Shown here one piece after another: positions 8,647 through 17,777 of a stretch of DNA of 64,000 bases. Under the pieces are notes generated by a model. The model did not search any database. It was not told where the DNA came from and saw only the letters and a program-made list of their open reading frames with translations. The stretch comes from JBGMEA01 sp963674555. GTDB taxonomy: Bacteria; Bacillota; Clostridia; Eubacteriales; Anaerofustaceae. Position 1 is the stretch's first letter. The number at the start of each line of letters is the position of its first letter. The position numbers were made by a program, and so were the translations under genes. Where the stretch lies: positions 1,178,001-1,242,000 of the forward strand of contig OY771429.1 of NCBI GenBank assembly GCA_963674555.1, in the 5' to 3' direction.

Positions 8647-11600
8647 ATGAGCAAAACACAAACCGAACAAACTCTGTTTTTGGGTATAGACATCGGATCG
8701 ACGACTGTTAAAGCCGTTATTTTGGATGATGAAAACAATATATTATTCGAACGATATGAACGACATTATGCCGATATCCAAACGAAATTATTGGATATCC
8801 TTAAAGCTGCACACAATGAATTAGAGAACCTTCCCGTCAAAGCTGTCATAACTGGTTCGGGCGGAATGAAACTGGCTGAAGGGATCGGTGTCCGCTTTGT
8901 GCAGGAAGTGATCGCTTCGACCAAAGCCGTTAAGTCTTTCTTTCCGAGAACCGATGTAGCGATCGAACTAGGCGGAGAAGATGCGAAGATCATTTATTTT
9001 AAAGACGGCGTTGAACAACGCATGAACGGAACTTGTGCCGGAGGCACGGGATCATTCATCGATCAAATGGCTTCTTTACTGCAAGTGAATATACAGGAAC
9101 TGAACGAACTGGCCAAAAACCATCGGATGATCTATCCGATTGCTGCGCGTTGCGGTGTTTTTGCAAAAACAGACGTTCAACCTTTGATCAACGAAGGAGT
9201 CGCAAAAGAGGATATCGCGGCATCTGTCTTGCAAGCGGTCGTTATCCAAACGATCAGCGGATTGGCATGCGGCAGACCGATCAGAGGGAATGTAGCTTTC
9301 TTGGGCGGTCCATTGTATTTCCTTTCGGAACTGCGAAATCGATTTATAGAAACTCTACATTTAACTGACGAACAAATCATTTTCCCCGATAATTCACAAT
9401 TATTCGTAGCGATAGGCGCAGCGCTTCTCGCTGAAGAAGAAACGGAGATCTCGCTTGAGACCGTGATCGAACGTATTGCTAATTACGAAGCAAAAACTGA
9501 GATCAAACATCTCCCCGCTTTATTTAATGACGAGAACGAATATACGACATTTTCACAAAGACATCAAAAAGACAGTGTGCAAAAAAAGGATTTGAGCACA
9601 TATGCGGGCGATTGTTTTTTGGGAATCGACGCGGGATCGACAACAACAAAATTAGCGCTTACCGATGATGAAGGTAATTTACTGTATTCTTTTTATGCTG
9701 GGAACCAAGGTAATCCGCTCAGATCGACGATCGATGCATTAAGTGATCTATATAAACAATTACCGAAAGATACGCGTATCGCCTATTCAGCTGTCACTGG
9801 TTACGGCGAAGGCTTATTGAAGGCTGCACTGAATGTGGACATCGGAGAGATCGAAACGATCGCGCATTACAAAGCCGCTGATTTTTTCTGTCCAGGTGTG
9901 GATTTCATCTTAGATATCGGCGGACAGGATATGAAATGTCTGAAGATCAAAGATGGGACCATTGACAGTATCCTTTTGAATGAAGCCTGTTCATCGGGTT
10001 GCGGGTCTTTCTTGGATAATTTCGCAACATCTTTAGGTTATTCGATCGAAGATTTTGCCAAAGAAGCTCTATTTGCAAAACAACCGGTCGATTTAGGTTC
10101 AAGATGTACCGTGTTTATGAACTCCAGAGTCAAACAGGCGCAAAAAGAAGGCGCAAAACTCGGAGATATTTCTGCGGGTCTGTCCTATTCGGTCATCAAA
10201 AACGCACTTTTTAAAGTCATCAAAATAAAGAACCCCGAAGAAATGGGTGAGAAAATCGTTGTGCAAGGCGGTACATTTTATAACGATGCCGTTTTGCGTA
10301 GTTTCGAATTGCTTTCGGAACGAGAAGCTATACGTCCTGACATCGCGGGTATCATGGGCGCTTTCGGCGCCGCATTGATCGCTAAGGAGCGTTATCGCGC
10401 TGATGAAAAGACTCAACTGTTAACACTCGATCAATTGAATACTTTTGAAGTAAAAACATCGATCGCCAGATGCGGGCGATGCAGTAATAATTGCCTGCTT
10501 ACCATCAATCGATTTAATAATGATCAACGGTTTATTTCGGGAAACCGCTGCGAAAAAGGTTCAGGGGTCATAAGCTCTGAAAATAAACTGCCCAATTTGT
10601 TCGATTACAAATACAACCGCTTATTTTCGTATGAACCGTTAGAACTCGCGCAAACACCTCGAGGAGTTATCGGAATACCGCGCGTGTTGAATATGTATGA
10701 AAACTATCCTTTTTGGTTTACATTCTTTACCGAACTGGGATACCGTGTTGAATTATCCGCTGAATCTTCGCATGAGATCTACGAAAAAGGGATGGAGACG
10801 ATCCCGTCGGAATCAGTTTGTTATCCGGCCAAAATGGTACACGGTCATATTACTGACCTTATCGAAAAAGGGATCAAAACGATCTTTTACCCGTCTGTCA
10901 CACACGAAAAAAAGGAACAAGATAATGCGGATAACCATTACAACTGTCCGATCGTTATTTCATATCCCGAAGTCATCAAAAATAATCTTGATCTCTTACG
11001 TGAAAACGAGATCCGTTATATACATCCGTTCTTATTAATCGATAATAAAAAAAGTTTGCTTGAAGAATTAGGTGAAGAATTTAAAGAAGATCAAATAAGC
11101 AAAAAAGAAATTAAACAGGCCCTCAATAAAGCCTATCAAGAAGATCATCGTTTCAAGGAAGATATCAGAAAAGCAGGTGAAGAGACACTTCGTTATATGC
11201 AGGAAGAAAACGTAAAAGGTATCATTTTGGCGGGTCGACCGTATCACATCGATGCGCATATCCACCACGGGATACCCGATATGATCACCTCTTTGGGCAT
11301 GGCCGTATTGACGGAAGATTCGGTCGCACATCTGGGTGAAGTGAAAAGACCTCTGCGTGTCGTTGATCAATGGGCATATCATTCGAGATTATACGCAGCA
11401 GCAAGTTTCGCGAAAGAACACGATAATATCGAACTTGTGCAATTGAATTCCTTCGGTTGCGGGTTGGATGCCGTAACGACAGACCAAGTACAAGAGATCT
11501 TAGCTACAAACTCAAATATTTATACGACACTGAAAATTGACGAAGTCAGCAATCTGGGCGCCGTTCGGATCCGTTTGCGTTCATTACTGGCGACGATGAA

Positions 11601-12888
11601 CGAACGAGAATCGAAGGGGTTTGAATTACAGAAGAAGGATCTTGGTTATCTAAAACATATATTTACCAAAGAAATGAAGCAAAAGCACACGATCTTAGCT
11701 CCGCAAATGTCACCGATCCACTTCCAATTTTTGGAAGAAGCCTTCAATCAAAGCGGATATCGATTCGTTGTATTACCTTCGGAAGATTACCAAGCTGTGG
11801 ATGTTGGGCTAAAATATGTCAACAATGACGCATGTTATCCCGCGATCTTGGTGGTGGGGCAAATCATAGAAGCTCTGCAATCCGGAGAATACGATCCGCA
11901 AAATACATCTGTAGCGATCACACAAACCGGCGGCGGCTGTCGCGCGACGAATTATATCGGCTTCCTGCGAAAGGCCTTAAAAGACGCGGGATACGGACAT
12001 GTACCGGTAATTTCGATCAGCGCGTCCAATTTGGAAAGTAACCCCGGATTTCATTATTCGGTAAAACTTTTACACAGAGCAATGGTCGCAGTCGTTTACG
12101 GAGACGTGTTGATGAATGTTTTATATCGTGTGCGTCCTTATGAAAAAATAAAAGGTTCCGCTAATGCACTGTACGAAAAATGGACAAAGATCTGCACTGC
12201 GTCCATTAAAGCAAAAAGAACAAGATTTAAAAAAGTAGTAAAGAAATTGATCGAGGAGTTCGATGAGCTTCCGATGTATGATACGATTAAGCCGCGCGTG
12301 GGATTGGTCGGAGAGATCCTGGTGAAATTCCACCCGACCGCAAATAATAATGTTGTCGATGTGGTGGAAGCTGAAGGCGGAGAAGCCGTCATGCCAAGTC
12401 TTATGGGTTTTATGTATTATTGCGCTTACAATGCTCCTATCAATAAAGATTTGTTGAAAGATAGAACACTTAAAACATTTTGGCATAAAGTAACGATATG
12501 GGCAATCGAACGTTATGAATCAGCATATAAAAAAGCCTTACAAAAAAGTAAGCATTTCCATCCACCCGCTTCTATACGAGAACTAGCCGAATATGCTTCA
12601 GGCGTATTATCACTGGGCAATCAAACAGGAGAAGGTTGGTTATTGACAGGAGAGATGGTCGAATTGATACAAACCGGCGCAAAAAACATTATTTGCATGC
12701 AACCTTTCGCATGTTTACCGAACCATGTTGTCGGAAAAGGGATGATCAAAGAATTAAAAAGAGTATATCCCGGCACCAATATCGTGGCGATCGATTATGA
12801 TCCCGGTGCAAGCGAAGTAAATCAATTGAACCGAATTAAGCTTATGATCACGACCGCTTTTGAAAATATGAAGAATGCGCATGAATAA
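8647..12888 (+). CDS. 2-hydroxyacyl-CoA dehydratase activase-like protein (two BcrAD/BadFG domains plus DUF2229 region)
   Basis: This 1413-residue protein is built from two ASKHA ATPase modules of the HgdC/BcrAD type. Module 1 (about residues 12-270) has GIDIGSTTVK, GGEDAKI, NGTCAGGTGSF and AARCGVF. Module 2 (about 325-590) has GIDAGSTTTK, GGQDMKC, NEACSSGCGSF and GSRCTVF; the Cys in these loops are the usual [4Fe-4S] cluster ligands. A CGRCSNNC motif lies near 610, followed by the DUF2229-type CoA-activase region and a C-terminal MQPFACLPNHVVGKG motif near 1355. Classical activators such as HgdC are about 260 residues and adjoin their dehydratase; this one is solitary. The family is common in anaerobes, with unresolved substrate. 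Confidence 0.9.
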   Translation: MSKTQTEQTLFLGIDIGSTTVKAVILDDENNILFERYERHYADIQTKLLDILKAAHNELENLPVKAVITGSGGMKLAEGIGVRFVQEVIASTKAVKSFFPRTDVAIELGGEDAKIIYFKDGVEQRMNGTCAGGTGSFIDQMASLLQVNIQELNELAKNHRMIYPIAARCGVFAKTDVQPLINEGVAKEDIAASVLQAVVIQTISGLACGRPIRGNVAFLGGPLYFLSELRNRFIETLHLTDEQIIFPDNSQLFVAIGAALLAEEETEISLETVIERIANYEAKTEIKHLPALFNDENEYTTFSQRHQKDSVQKKDLSTYAGDCFLGIDAGSTTTKLALTDDEGNLLYSFYAGNQGNPLRSTIDALSDLYKQLPKDTRIAYSAVTGYGEGLLKAALNVDIGEIETIAHYKAADFFCPGVDFILDIGGQDMKCLKIKDGTIDSILLNEACSSGCGSFLDNFATSLGYSIEDFAKEALFAKQPVDLGSRCTVFMNSRVKQAQKEGAKLGDISAGLSYSVIKNALFKVIKIKNPEEMGEKIVVQGGTFYNDAVLRSFELLSEREAIRPDIAGIMGAFGAALIAKERYRADEKTQLLTLDQLNTFEVKTSIARCGRCSNNCLLTINRFNNDQRFISGNRCEKGSGVISSENKLPNLFDYKYNRLFSYEPLELAQTPRGVIGIPRVLNMYENYPFWFTFFTELGYRVELSAESSHEIYEKGMETIPSESVCYPAKMVHGHITDLIEKGIKTIFYPSVTHEKKEQDNADNHYNCPIVISYPEVIKNNLDLLRENEIRYIHPFLLIDNKKSLLEELGEEFKEDQISKKEIKQALNKAYQEDHRFKEDIRKAGEETLRYMQEENVKGIILAGRPYHIDAHIHHGIPDMITSLGMAVLTEDSVAHLGEVKRPLRVVDQWAYHSRLYAAASFAKEHDNIELVQLNSFGCGLDAVTTDQVQEILATNSNIYTTLKIDEVSNLGAVRIRLRSLLATMNERESKGFELQKKDLGYLKHIFTKEMKQKHTILAPQMSPIHFQFLEEAFNQSGYRFVVLPSEDYQAVDVGLKYVNNDACYPAILVVGQIIEALQSGEYDPQNTSVAITQTGGGCRATNYIGFLRKALKDAGYGHVPVISISASNLESNPGFHYSVKLLHRAMVAVVYGDVLMNVLYRVRPYEKIKGSANALYEKWTKICTASIKAKRTRFKKVVKKLIEEFDELPMYDTIKPRVGLVGEILVKFHPTANNNVVDVVEAEGGEAVMPSLMGFMYYCAYNAPINKDLLKDRTLKTFWHKVTIWAIERYESAYKKALQKSKHFHPPASIRELAEYASGVLSLGNQTGEGWLLTGEMVELIQTGAKNIICMQPFACLPNHVVGKGMIKELKRVYPGTNIVAIDYDPGASEVNQLNRIKLMITTAFENMKNAHE

Positions 12889-13000
12889 AGCTAAGTTGGC
12901 TAAAAACTTTCTGTATATTCTTATTATTGTATGATATACTTTTATTGCGAAAAGAGTCATATTTGAATTTAATTATGATTAAGATAAGGAGTGATGTTTT

Positions 13001-13660
13001 ATGAATTTTTCATGGATCGATATTTTGATCGTCGGAATTTTTCTTTTTTCCGCTGTTCGTGGATTCATTCAGGGATTTGTAAAATCATTCTTATCATTTT
13101 TCCTGATCATAGGCGCATTGATACTTGCCAATATTTTCAGTGGTGATCTATCTGCTTATTGCTTAGAGAATTGTAAATGGGTAGAAAACTTACACGATTT
13201 TATTGAAAATAATGTCCTTAATATTTTCGGAGGAAATATCTCTGCCGAAGGTTGGACCAGTTCAACGCAGGTATATAATACCCCCAATTCTTTACAAAAC
13301 ATCCTTGATAATTTTATTAACACAGCAAATAATACACTTGGAAATATGGCGGATACGCTTGCGAACAACATCACGGCGTTTGTTTTAAACATTATTAGTT
13401 TTCTTGCGATCTTCCTTGCAGTTTTCCTTCTCGGAAAATTATTGATCGCATTGATCAATCGGTTTTCGCAACTGCCCGTTATCCGAACTTTTAATAAAGC
13501 CGGCGGATTGCTGTTCGGATTGGTCAAAGGACTTCTTATCGTGTGTATCATTTCAACAATATTGTATTACTTGAATTTGATGTTGGGTGCAGTCGGCCTG
13601 TCTACGGCGATCAATAATTCATTTTTGATCAAATATTTCTATATAGAATTTTTATTTTGA
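13001..13660 (+). CDS. CvpA-family membrane protein
   Basis: This 219-residue protein begins with the CvpA signature (FSWIDILIVGIFLFSAVRGF, then QGFVKSFLSF) and has about four membrane segments (near residues 5-25, 28-45, 125-150 and 165-190). A polar loop in the middle probably faces outside. CvpA proteins were first linked to colicin V export and are now associated with envelope functions; the mechanism is unclear. AAGGAGTGAT precedes the start. A terminator follows, so it is not co-transcribed with mscS. Confidence 0.85.
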   Translation: MNFSWIDILIVGIFLFSAVRGFIQGFVKSFLSFFLIIGALILANIFSGDLSAYCLENCKWVENLHDFIENNVLNIFGGNISAEGWTSSTQVYNTPNSLQNILDNFINTANNTLGNMADTLANNITAFVLNIISFLAIFLAVFLLGKLLIALINRFSQLPVIRTFNKAGGLLFGLVKGLLIVCIISTILYYLNLMLGAVGLSTAINNSFLIKYFYIEFLF

Positions 13661-13683
13661 CACAATATATTTCATAATAAGAT

Positions 13684-13721
13684 AAACAAAAAAAGAGACC
13701 TAACGGTTTCTTTTTTTGTTT
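13684..13721 (+). terminator. Terminator after cvpA-like gene
   Basis: Seventeen-base arms (13684-13700 and 13705-13721) flank a TAAC loop; the outer part is A-run against T-run, so it may act in both directions. Confidence 0.8.
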
Positions 13722-13741
13722 GATAGCAACACAGACTTCGG

Positions 13742-13769
13742 TTGACATGCAATACCCATATGGTACAAT
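13742..13769 (+). promoter_or_regulatory. Promoter for the mscS-DUF951-(rpsF) unit
   Basis: TTGACA (13742-13747), 16 bp, TACAAT (13764-13769) with an extended TG motif just before the -10. Confidence 0.7.
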
Positions 13770-13840
13770 AATAAGAGTTAAAGTATTAATGTAGCTTATT
13801 TATGTAAATTTAATCCCGATGATTAAGGAGCCTGAAATAA

Positions 13841-14701
13841 ATGATCAGTCAGTATCTTCCTGCAGACATATTAGATAAAATCGGAAAATTCGCTAAACTT
13901 ATAGATATTGCAGCTGTCATCGTGATCGTTTTTGTCGGTACACTTTTACTCAGAGTCATCCTTTATCGTCTCATCGATCGTTTTTTTGACGGAGATAAAG
14001 GGGTATTTAAATCCAAAACAGATGACAGCAGAAGAAAAACATTAAAAGTAATGATCAAAAACCTTACGAAATATCTGCTTTATTTCGTAGCATTTATGTT
14101 AATACTCGGTCAGTTCATCGACATCACTTCACTGGTTACGATTGCCGGTGTAGGTGGGATAGTGATCAGCTTAGGCCTAAAATCCATGATAGAAGATATC
14201 GTAAACGGGTTTTTTATCATATTCGAAGACCAATTCAATGTCGGCGATCTTGTTACGATCAATGAGCGTACCGGTGTCGTTGACGCTATAGGCGCACGGA
14301 CAACAACATTTACCGGATTCTCGGGGGATGTTTACAGCATCCACAACGGGATCATCACAACGGTAACAAACCACTCCAGAAAAGATCAGCGCGTACTCTT
14401 TGATGTAATCATCGACTATGATCAAGATCTGGACACTGCATCAGAAGCAGTAAAAGAAGCCTGCGAAGAAGCCCAACAAAATGTACCGTATTTTAAAGAC
14501 GGTCCTCGCCTTCTCGGTGTACAGCAAATCAAATCAACCGGATATACATTGCGTATTTACGGCACAACGGAAAAATCCATGCAATGGGATGGTGAGAGAG
14601 CCCTTAAAAAAATACTGCTGGAAAAACTGAAAGAAAAGGATATTCGATTGGAAAAGACCTTCAGCGTCTTGATCGATAAGCAGGTGGATCCGAATGGATG
14701 A
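13841..14701 (+). CDS. MscS-family mechanosensitive ion channel
   Basis: A 286-residue small-conductance mechanosensitive channel. Membrane segments lie near residues 20-42, 72-95 and 97-120. The third corresponds to the pore helix, with the Gly/Ala-rich VTIAGVGGIVISLGLKSM pattern, and leads to the beta-domain (EDQFNVGDLV) and a cytoplasmic alpha/beta domain. It releases solutes on hypo-osmotic shock. The next gene overlaps it by 8 bp, so they are translationally linked. In Bacillus an MscS homologue also sits in this position near rpsF. Confidence 0.9.
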   Translation: MISQYLPADILDKIGKFAKLIDIAAVIVIVFVGTLLLRVILYRLIDRFFDGDKGVFKSKTDDSRRKTLKVMIKNLTKYLLYFVAFMLILGQFIDITSLVTIAGVGGIVISLGLKSMIEDIVNGFFIIFEDQFNVGDLVTINERTGVVDAIGARTTTFTGFSGDVYSIHNGIITTVTNHSRKDQRVLFDVIIDYDQDLDTASEAVKEACEEAQQNVPYFKDGPRLLGVQQIKSTGYTLRIYGTTEKSMQWDGERALKKILLEKLKEKDIRLEKTFSVLIDKQVDPNG

Positions 14702-14888
14702 CTATAAAATAGCCGATCATGCGGTTATGAAAAAACAGCACCCTTGCGGTTCCAATGAATGGGAGATCATTCGTGTCGGTGCTGACATAAAGATCAAATG
14801 CATACAATGCGGAAGGATCATCATGCTACCCAGGAGCAAATTTGAAAAAGGTTGCAAAAAAATCATCAAAATCGAAACAATCGATTGA
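14694..14888 (+). CDS. DUF951 family small protein
   Basis: This 64-residue protein matches the DUF951 pattern: HPCGSNEWEIIRVGADIKIKC followed at once by CGRIIMLPR. The three Cys (HPC, KCIQC) resemble a metal-binding or OB-like small domain. Function is unknown. It overlaps the mscS gene by 8 bp and precedes rpsF, a position conserved in many Bacillota. Confidence 0.88.
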   Translation: MDDYKIADHAVMKKQHPCGSNEWEIIRVGADIKIKCIQCGRIIMLPRSKFEKGCKKIIKIETID

Positions 14889-14929
14889 ATTATAACGTTC
14901 AGTATGATACACTGAAGTGCTACATCCTT

Positions 14930-14952
14930 GGGGATAGCATAGGATTATCCCC
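14930..14952 (+). promoter_or_regulatory. Hairpin in the rpsF leader (candidate S6:S18 autoregulatory site)
   Basis: A GGGGATA/TATCCCC stem (14930-14936 and 14946-14952) with a 9-base loop lies 10 bp before the rpsF Shine-Dalgarno. Leaders of rpsF often bind the S6:S18 complex; I could not match the conserved S6:S18 RNA motif with certainty. Confidence 0.35.
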
Positions 14953-14978
14953 CATAGTCCAAAAGGAGGTGAACGTAT

Positions 14979-15263
14979 ATGACTTCTTACGAAACATTGT
15001 TTATCGTACACCCCAGCCTTACAGAAGAGGAAGTAAAACCTCTTATCGAAAAGGTTAAAGGGGTCATTGAAGAAGCCGGAACAGTCACGGAAATCGAAGA
15101 GTGGGGCAAGAAAAGACTTGCTTATGAAATCGAGAAAGTAAAAGACGGATATTTCACTTTGATCACATTCGAAGCTGAACCGTCGGTACTCGACGAATTA
15201 AACCATATTTATCGCATAACCGAAAACTTGCTTCGCGGTATCGTAATCAATAAAGAAAAATAA
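14979..15263 (+). CDS. rpsF: 30S ribosomal protein S6
   Basis: This 94-residue protein begins TSYETLFIVHPSLTEEEV, typical of S6, with the EEWGKKRLAYEIEKVKDGYF segment of its RNA-binding sheet. A near-perfect AAGGAGGTGA precedes the ATG. S6 forms a heterodimer with S18 on the platform of the small subunit. It is first in the rpsF-ssb-rpsR operon, which is ordinary in Bacillota. The gene lies on the strand that would be head-on to replication if oriC is at dnaA. Confidence 0.97.
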   Translation: MTSYETLFIVHPSLTEEEVKPLIEKVKGVIEEAGTVTEIEEWGKKRLAYEIEKVKDGYFTLITFEAEPSVLDELNHIYRITENLLRGIVINKEK

Positions 15264-15276
15264 CGGTGGTAATGAA

Positions 15277-15690
15277 ATGTTAAACAAAGCCATAATGATA
15301 GGCAGATTGACCAGAGATCCCGATGTGAAGTATTTGCAAAGCGGAACAGCCGTAGCGAATTTTACATTGGCGGTCGACCGAACATTTAAAAATAGAGACG
15401 GTGAAAGAGAAGCTGATTTTATTCCGGTCGTAGCATGGAGAAAAACGGCGGAACTTTGTGAAAAATATCTTGCCAAAGGAAGTCAAGTCGCAGTTAGCGG
15501 CCGGATCCAAACAAGATCTTACGACGCAAGCGACGGAACGAAACGTTATGTAACGGAAGTCGTCGCTGATGAGGTACATTTTGTCGGATCAAGATCCGAT
15601 TCCAACAGAAACACATCAAGCCGCGAGGAGAATTTCGGCGTGCCGATGGATGGTTTTGAAGAGATCGATGATCTCGATGTTCCATTTTAA
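15277..15690 (+). CDS. ssb: Single-stranded DNA-binding protein
   Basis: This 137-residue SSB has an N-terminal OB-fold (residues 1-105; NKAIMIGRLTRDPDVKY, ADFIPVVAWRKTAE) followed by a short flexible linker. It ends in the acidic tip DDLDVPF, the docking peptide for replication and repair partners. The linker is shorter than in Bacillus SsbA (about 170 residues). It sits 13 bp after rpsF in the standard operon. Confidence 0.97.
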   Translation: MLNKAIMIGRLTRDPDVKYLQSGTAVANFTLAVDRTFKNRDGEREADFIPVVAWRKTAELCEKYLAKGSQVAVSGRIQTRSYDASDGTKRYVTEVVADEVHFVGSRSDSNRNTSSREENFGVPMDGFEEIDDLDVPF

Positions 15691-15708
15691 TCTGAAAGGA
15701 GAGTTCAC

Positions 15709-15972
15709 GTGCAAAACACGAATACGAATAATCGAAAAAAGAGTTACAACAGAAATTCATTTCGAAGAAGAAAAAAAGTATGCTATTTCTGTGAAAATAA
15801 AGTAGATGATATTGATTATAAAGATGTTCCATTGCTTAAGAAATATGTTTCGGAGCGATATAAGATCTTACCGAGACGCGCAACCGGTACATGTGCAAAA
15901 CATCAACGCGAATTAACGAGTGCGATCAAGGTCGCGCGCAATATCGCTCTTTTACCTTATACTTCTGAGTAA
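15709..15972 (+). CDS. rpsR: 30S ribosomal protein S18
   Basis: This 87-residue S18 uses a GTG start preceded by AAAGGAGAG. After an Arg/Lys-rich N-terminus it carries VCYFCENKVDDIDYKD and, later, RRATGTCAKHQRELTSAIK. The two Cys plus Cys and His give the zinc-binding (C+) type of S18. It is last in the rpsF-ssb-rpsR operon and is followed by a terminator. Confidence 0.96.
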   Translation: MQNTNTNNRKKSYNRNSFRRRKKVCYFCENKVDDIDYKDVPLLKKYVSERYKILPRRATGTCAKHQRELTSAIKVARNIALLPYTSE

Positions 15973-15981
15973 AAAATAACT

Positions 15982-16014
15982 AAAAAGACATGTCACACTG
16001 ACATGTCTTTTTTT
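15982..16014 (+). terminator. Terminator of the rpsF-ssb-rpsR operon
   Basis: Stem AAAAGACATGTCA/TGACATGTCTTTT with a 3-base loop, then a T-run. Confidence 0.88.
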
Positions 16015-16079
16015 GATTTAAATAGGATATCCAAAAGATTGAAAAAATGCAGTGCGCTTGCGCGTAAATTAGCAAAATT

Positions 16080-16275
16080 GAATAAAAGTATTTGTTTTTT
16101 TATGTTGATAAACCGATCCCTTTTTGCTATGATTATAGTTATCAACAAGATCGTTATTAAGTTATTAACAACTTATTGGAACGCTTATTGTAAGTTGTTT
16201 TTTTAATATTCTTTTCGTGCGTTTTAGCTTTATCTACGCTGATTTTTATGTTGACAACTTTATGTTGACAAAGGG
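16080..16275 (+). other. Candidate oriC / DnaA-box cluster upstream of dnaA
   Basis: This AT-rich stretch, within the 312-bp rpsR-dnaA gap, holds DnaA-box-like 9-mers one or two bases from TTATCCACA. They are TTATCAACA at 16139-16147 and inverted at 16103-16111, TTATTAACA at 16162-16170, and TTGTCAACA inverted at 16249-16257 and 16263-16271. The last two form a 14-bp-phased direct repeat of TTTATGTTGACAA directly before the dnaA ribosome binding site. G over C on the plus strand rises from about equal to clear excess across this point in hand-counted lines, as expected at an origin. Confidence 0.6.
16105..16133 (+). promoter_or_regulatory. dnaA promoter overlapping a DnaA box
   Basis: TTGATA (16105-16110), 17 bp, TATGAT (16128-16133). 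The -35 lies inside the inverted DnaA-like box 16103-16111, and a second box (16139-16147) covers the expected start site, so autorepression by DnaA is plausible. Confidence 0.6.
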
Positions 16276-16284
16276 GAGGACTTC

Positions 16285-17622
16285 ATGCCTGTAAAACAAA
16301 TTTGGGAAGCTGCATTAGAGTATATCAAAGAAGAACTCACTCCGATCGTATATCAGGAATATATAGAATCGATCGTTCCGCTTGCATTCGATGAAGAAAC
16401 CGTGGTGCTCAAAATCTCGGAAGACTACAAAAAAACGGCGATAGAGAACATGTATCATTATCTGATCATTAAAGCTTTGCGTTATGCAACAGGCGGAAAG
16501 AACATCGGCATAAAATATACTGTAAATGAAAATGAATTACCCACTATCGAAAAAAAACAGGATAAAGCCCCTTATGTACAAGTTAAACCGCAACGTACCT
16601 ATTTCAATCCCAAGTATACCTTTGATACTTTCGTGGTCGGCTCGAATAATCGCTTAGCACATGCCGCATCCCTTGCTGTCTCGCAATATCCTGGCAAAAA
16701 ATATAACCCCTTATTTATATACGGCGGCGTAGGATTGGGCAAAACACATCTTATGCAAGCTATCGCTCAGTATATATTATCAGAAAATCCTAACTATAAC
16801 GTATCGTTCGTATCCAGTGAGAAATTCACCAATGAATTTATCGATGCTATCAGAAGAGAAAGTAATATTCAGTTCAGGGCTAAATATCGAAGTGTAGATG
16901 TGTTACTTGTAGATGATATCCAATTCTTATCCGGTAAAGAAGGAACACAAGAAGAATTTTTCCACACGTTTAATGACTTGTATAATGCAGGTAAGCAAAT
17001 CATATTAACATCCGATAAACCACCGAAGGACATCCCGAATTTGGAAGAACGACTGCGTTCGCGATTTGAATGGGGATTGGCCTGTGATATCGCCCCACCT
17101 AATTTTGAAACGAGAGTTGCGATCTTACGAAAAAAAGCAGGTGATGAGAACTTTATCATATCCGACGAGATCCTTGAGTTTATCGCGGAAAAAGTCGCCA
17201 GCAATATTCGTGAATTGGAAGGCGTACTACTGAAAGTAAAAATGTTGAGTGAAATGGAAGAACGTCCGTTGACCTTACAAAAATTAAAAGAAAATCTCAA
17301 AGACACTTTCAGTATCGCTGAAAAGCGTATTTCTACGGAATTGATCATTCAAAATATCATAAAATATTATAATGTAACATATAGCGATATTTTATCTTCC
17401 AAACGTACGATGAATATAGCAAACGCCAGACAAGTCGGGATGTATTTGGTCCGTGAACTTACGGATCTTTCATTGCAAAATATCGGCGACAGCTTCGGCG
17501 GAAGAGACTACTCGACAGTGATCCATGCTTGCGGGAAGATCAAACAAAAAATGGAAGAAGACGAACGTTTCACAAAAGAGATCGACCATCTTACGACACA
17601 GATAAAAAATGATAATAACTGA
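16285..17622 (+). CDS. dnaA: Chromosomal replication initiator DnaA
   Basis: A 445-residue DnaA. Domain I is the first 80 residues. The AAA+ domain III has Walker A GGVGLGKTHL near residue 148, Walker B VDVLLVDDIQF and the arginine region LEERLRSRFEWG. The C-terminal domain IV ends with the signature GGRDYSTVIHACGKI for DnaA-box binding. It opens oriC and loads the helicase. GGGGAGG precedes the ATG. dnaN follows after 155 bp, the canonical order, but recF-gyrB-gyrA is displaced about 24 kb downstream. Confidence 0.98.
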   Translation: MPVKQIWEAALEYIKEELTPIVYQEYIESIVPLAFDEETVVLKISEDYKKTAIENMYHYLIIKALRYATGGKNIGIKYTVNENELPTIEKKQDKAPYVQVKPQRTYFNPKYTFDTFVVGSNNRLAHAASLAVSQYPGKKYNPLFIYGGVGLGKTHLMQAIAQYILSENPNYNVSFVSSEKFTNEFIDAIRRESNIQFRAKYRSVDVLLVDDIQFLSGKEGTQEEFFHTFNDLYNAGKQIILTSDKPPKDIPNLEERLRSRFEWGLACDIAPPNFETRVAILRKKAGDENFIISDEILEFIAEKVASNIRELEGVLLKVKMLSEMEERPLTLQKLKENLKDTFSIAEKRISTELIIQNIIKYYNVTYSDILSSKRTMNIANARQVGMYLVRELTDLSLQNIGDSFGGRDYSTVIHACGKIKQKMEEDERFTKEIDHLTTQIKNDNN

Positions 17623-17777
17623 CTTTTAATACGTTATAAGCATGATATTAATAAGTTATCTTTGACCCTAAATTGATAAACTTGCTTGTATGACTTGCTT
17701 TGCGGCGTTATAAACATATCAACAGTACCTACTACAACTATTAACAAGTATATAATATAAGTAAAAGAAGGTATAGT
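17623..17777 (+). promoter_or_regulatory. dnaA-dnaN intergenic region with weak DnaA-box-like sites
   Basis: This AT-rich gap contains ATATCAACA (17716-17724) and CTATTAACA (17738-17746), both imperfect DnaA-box matches. It could be the second half of a bipartite origin flanking dnaA, as in Bacillus, but the sites are fewer and weaker than upstream of dnaA. Confidence 0.35.
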
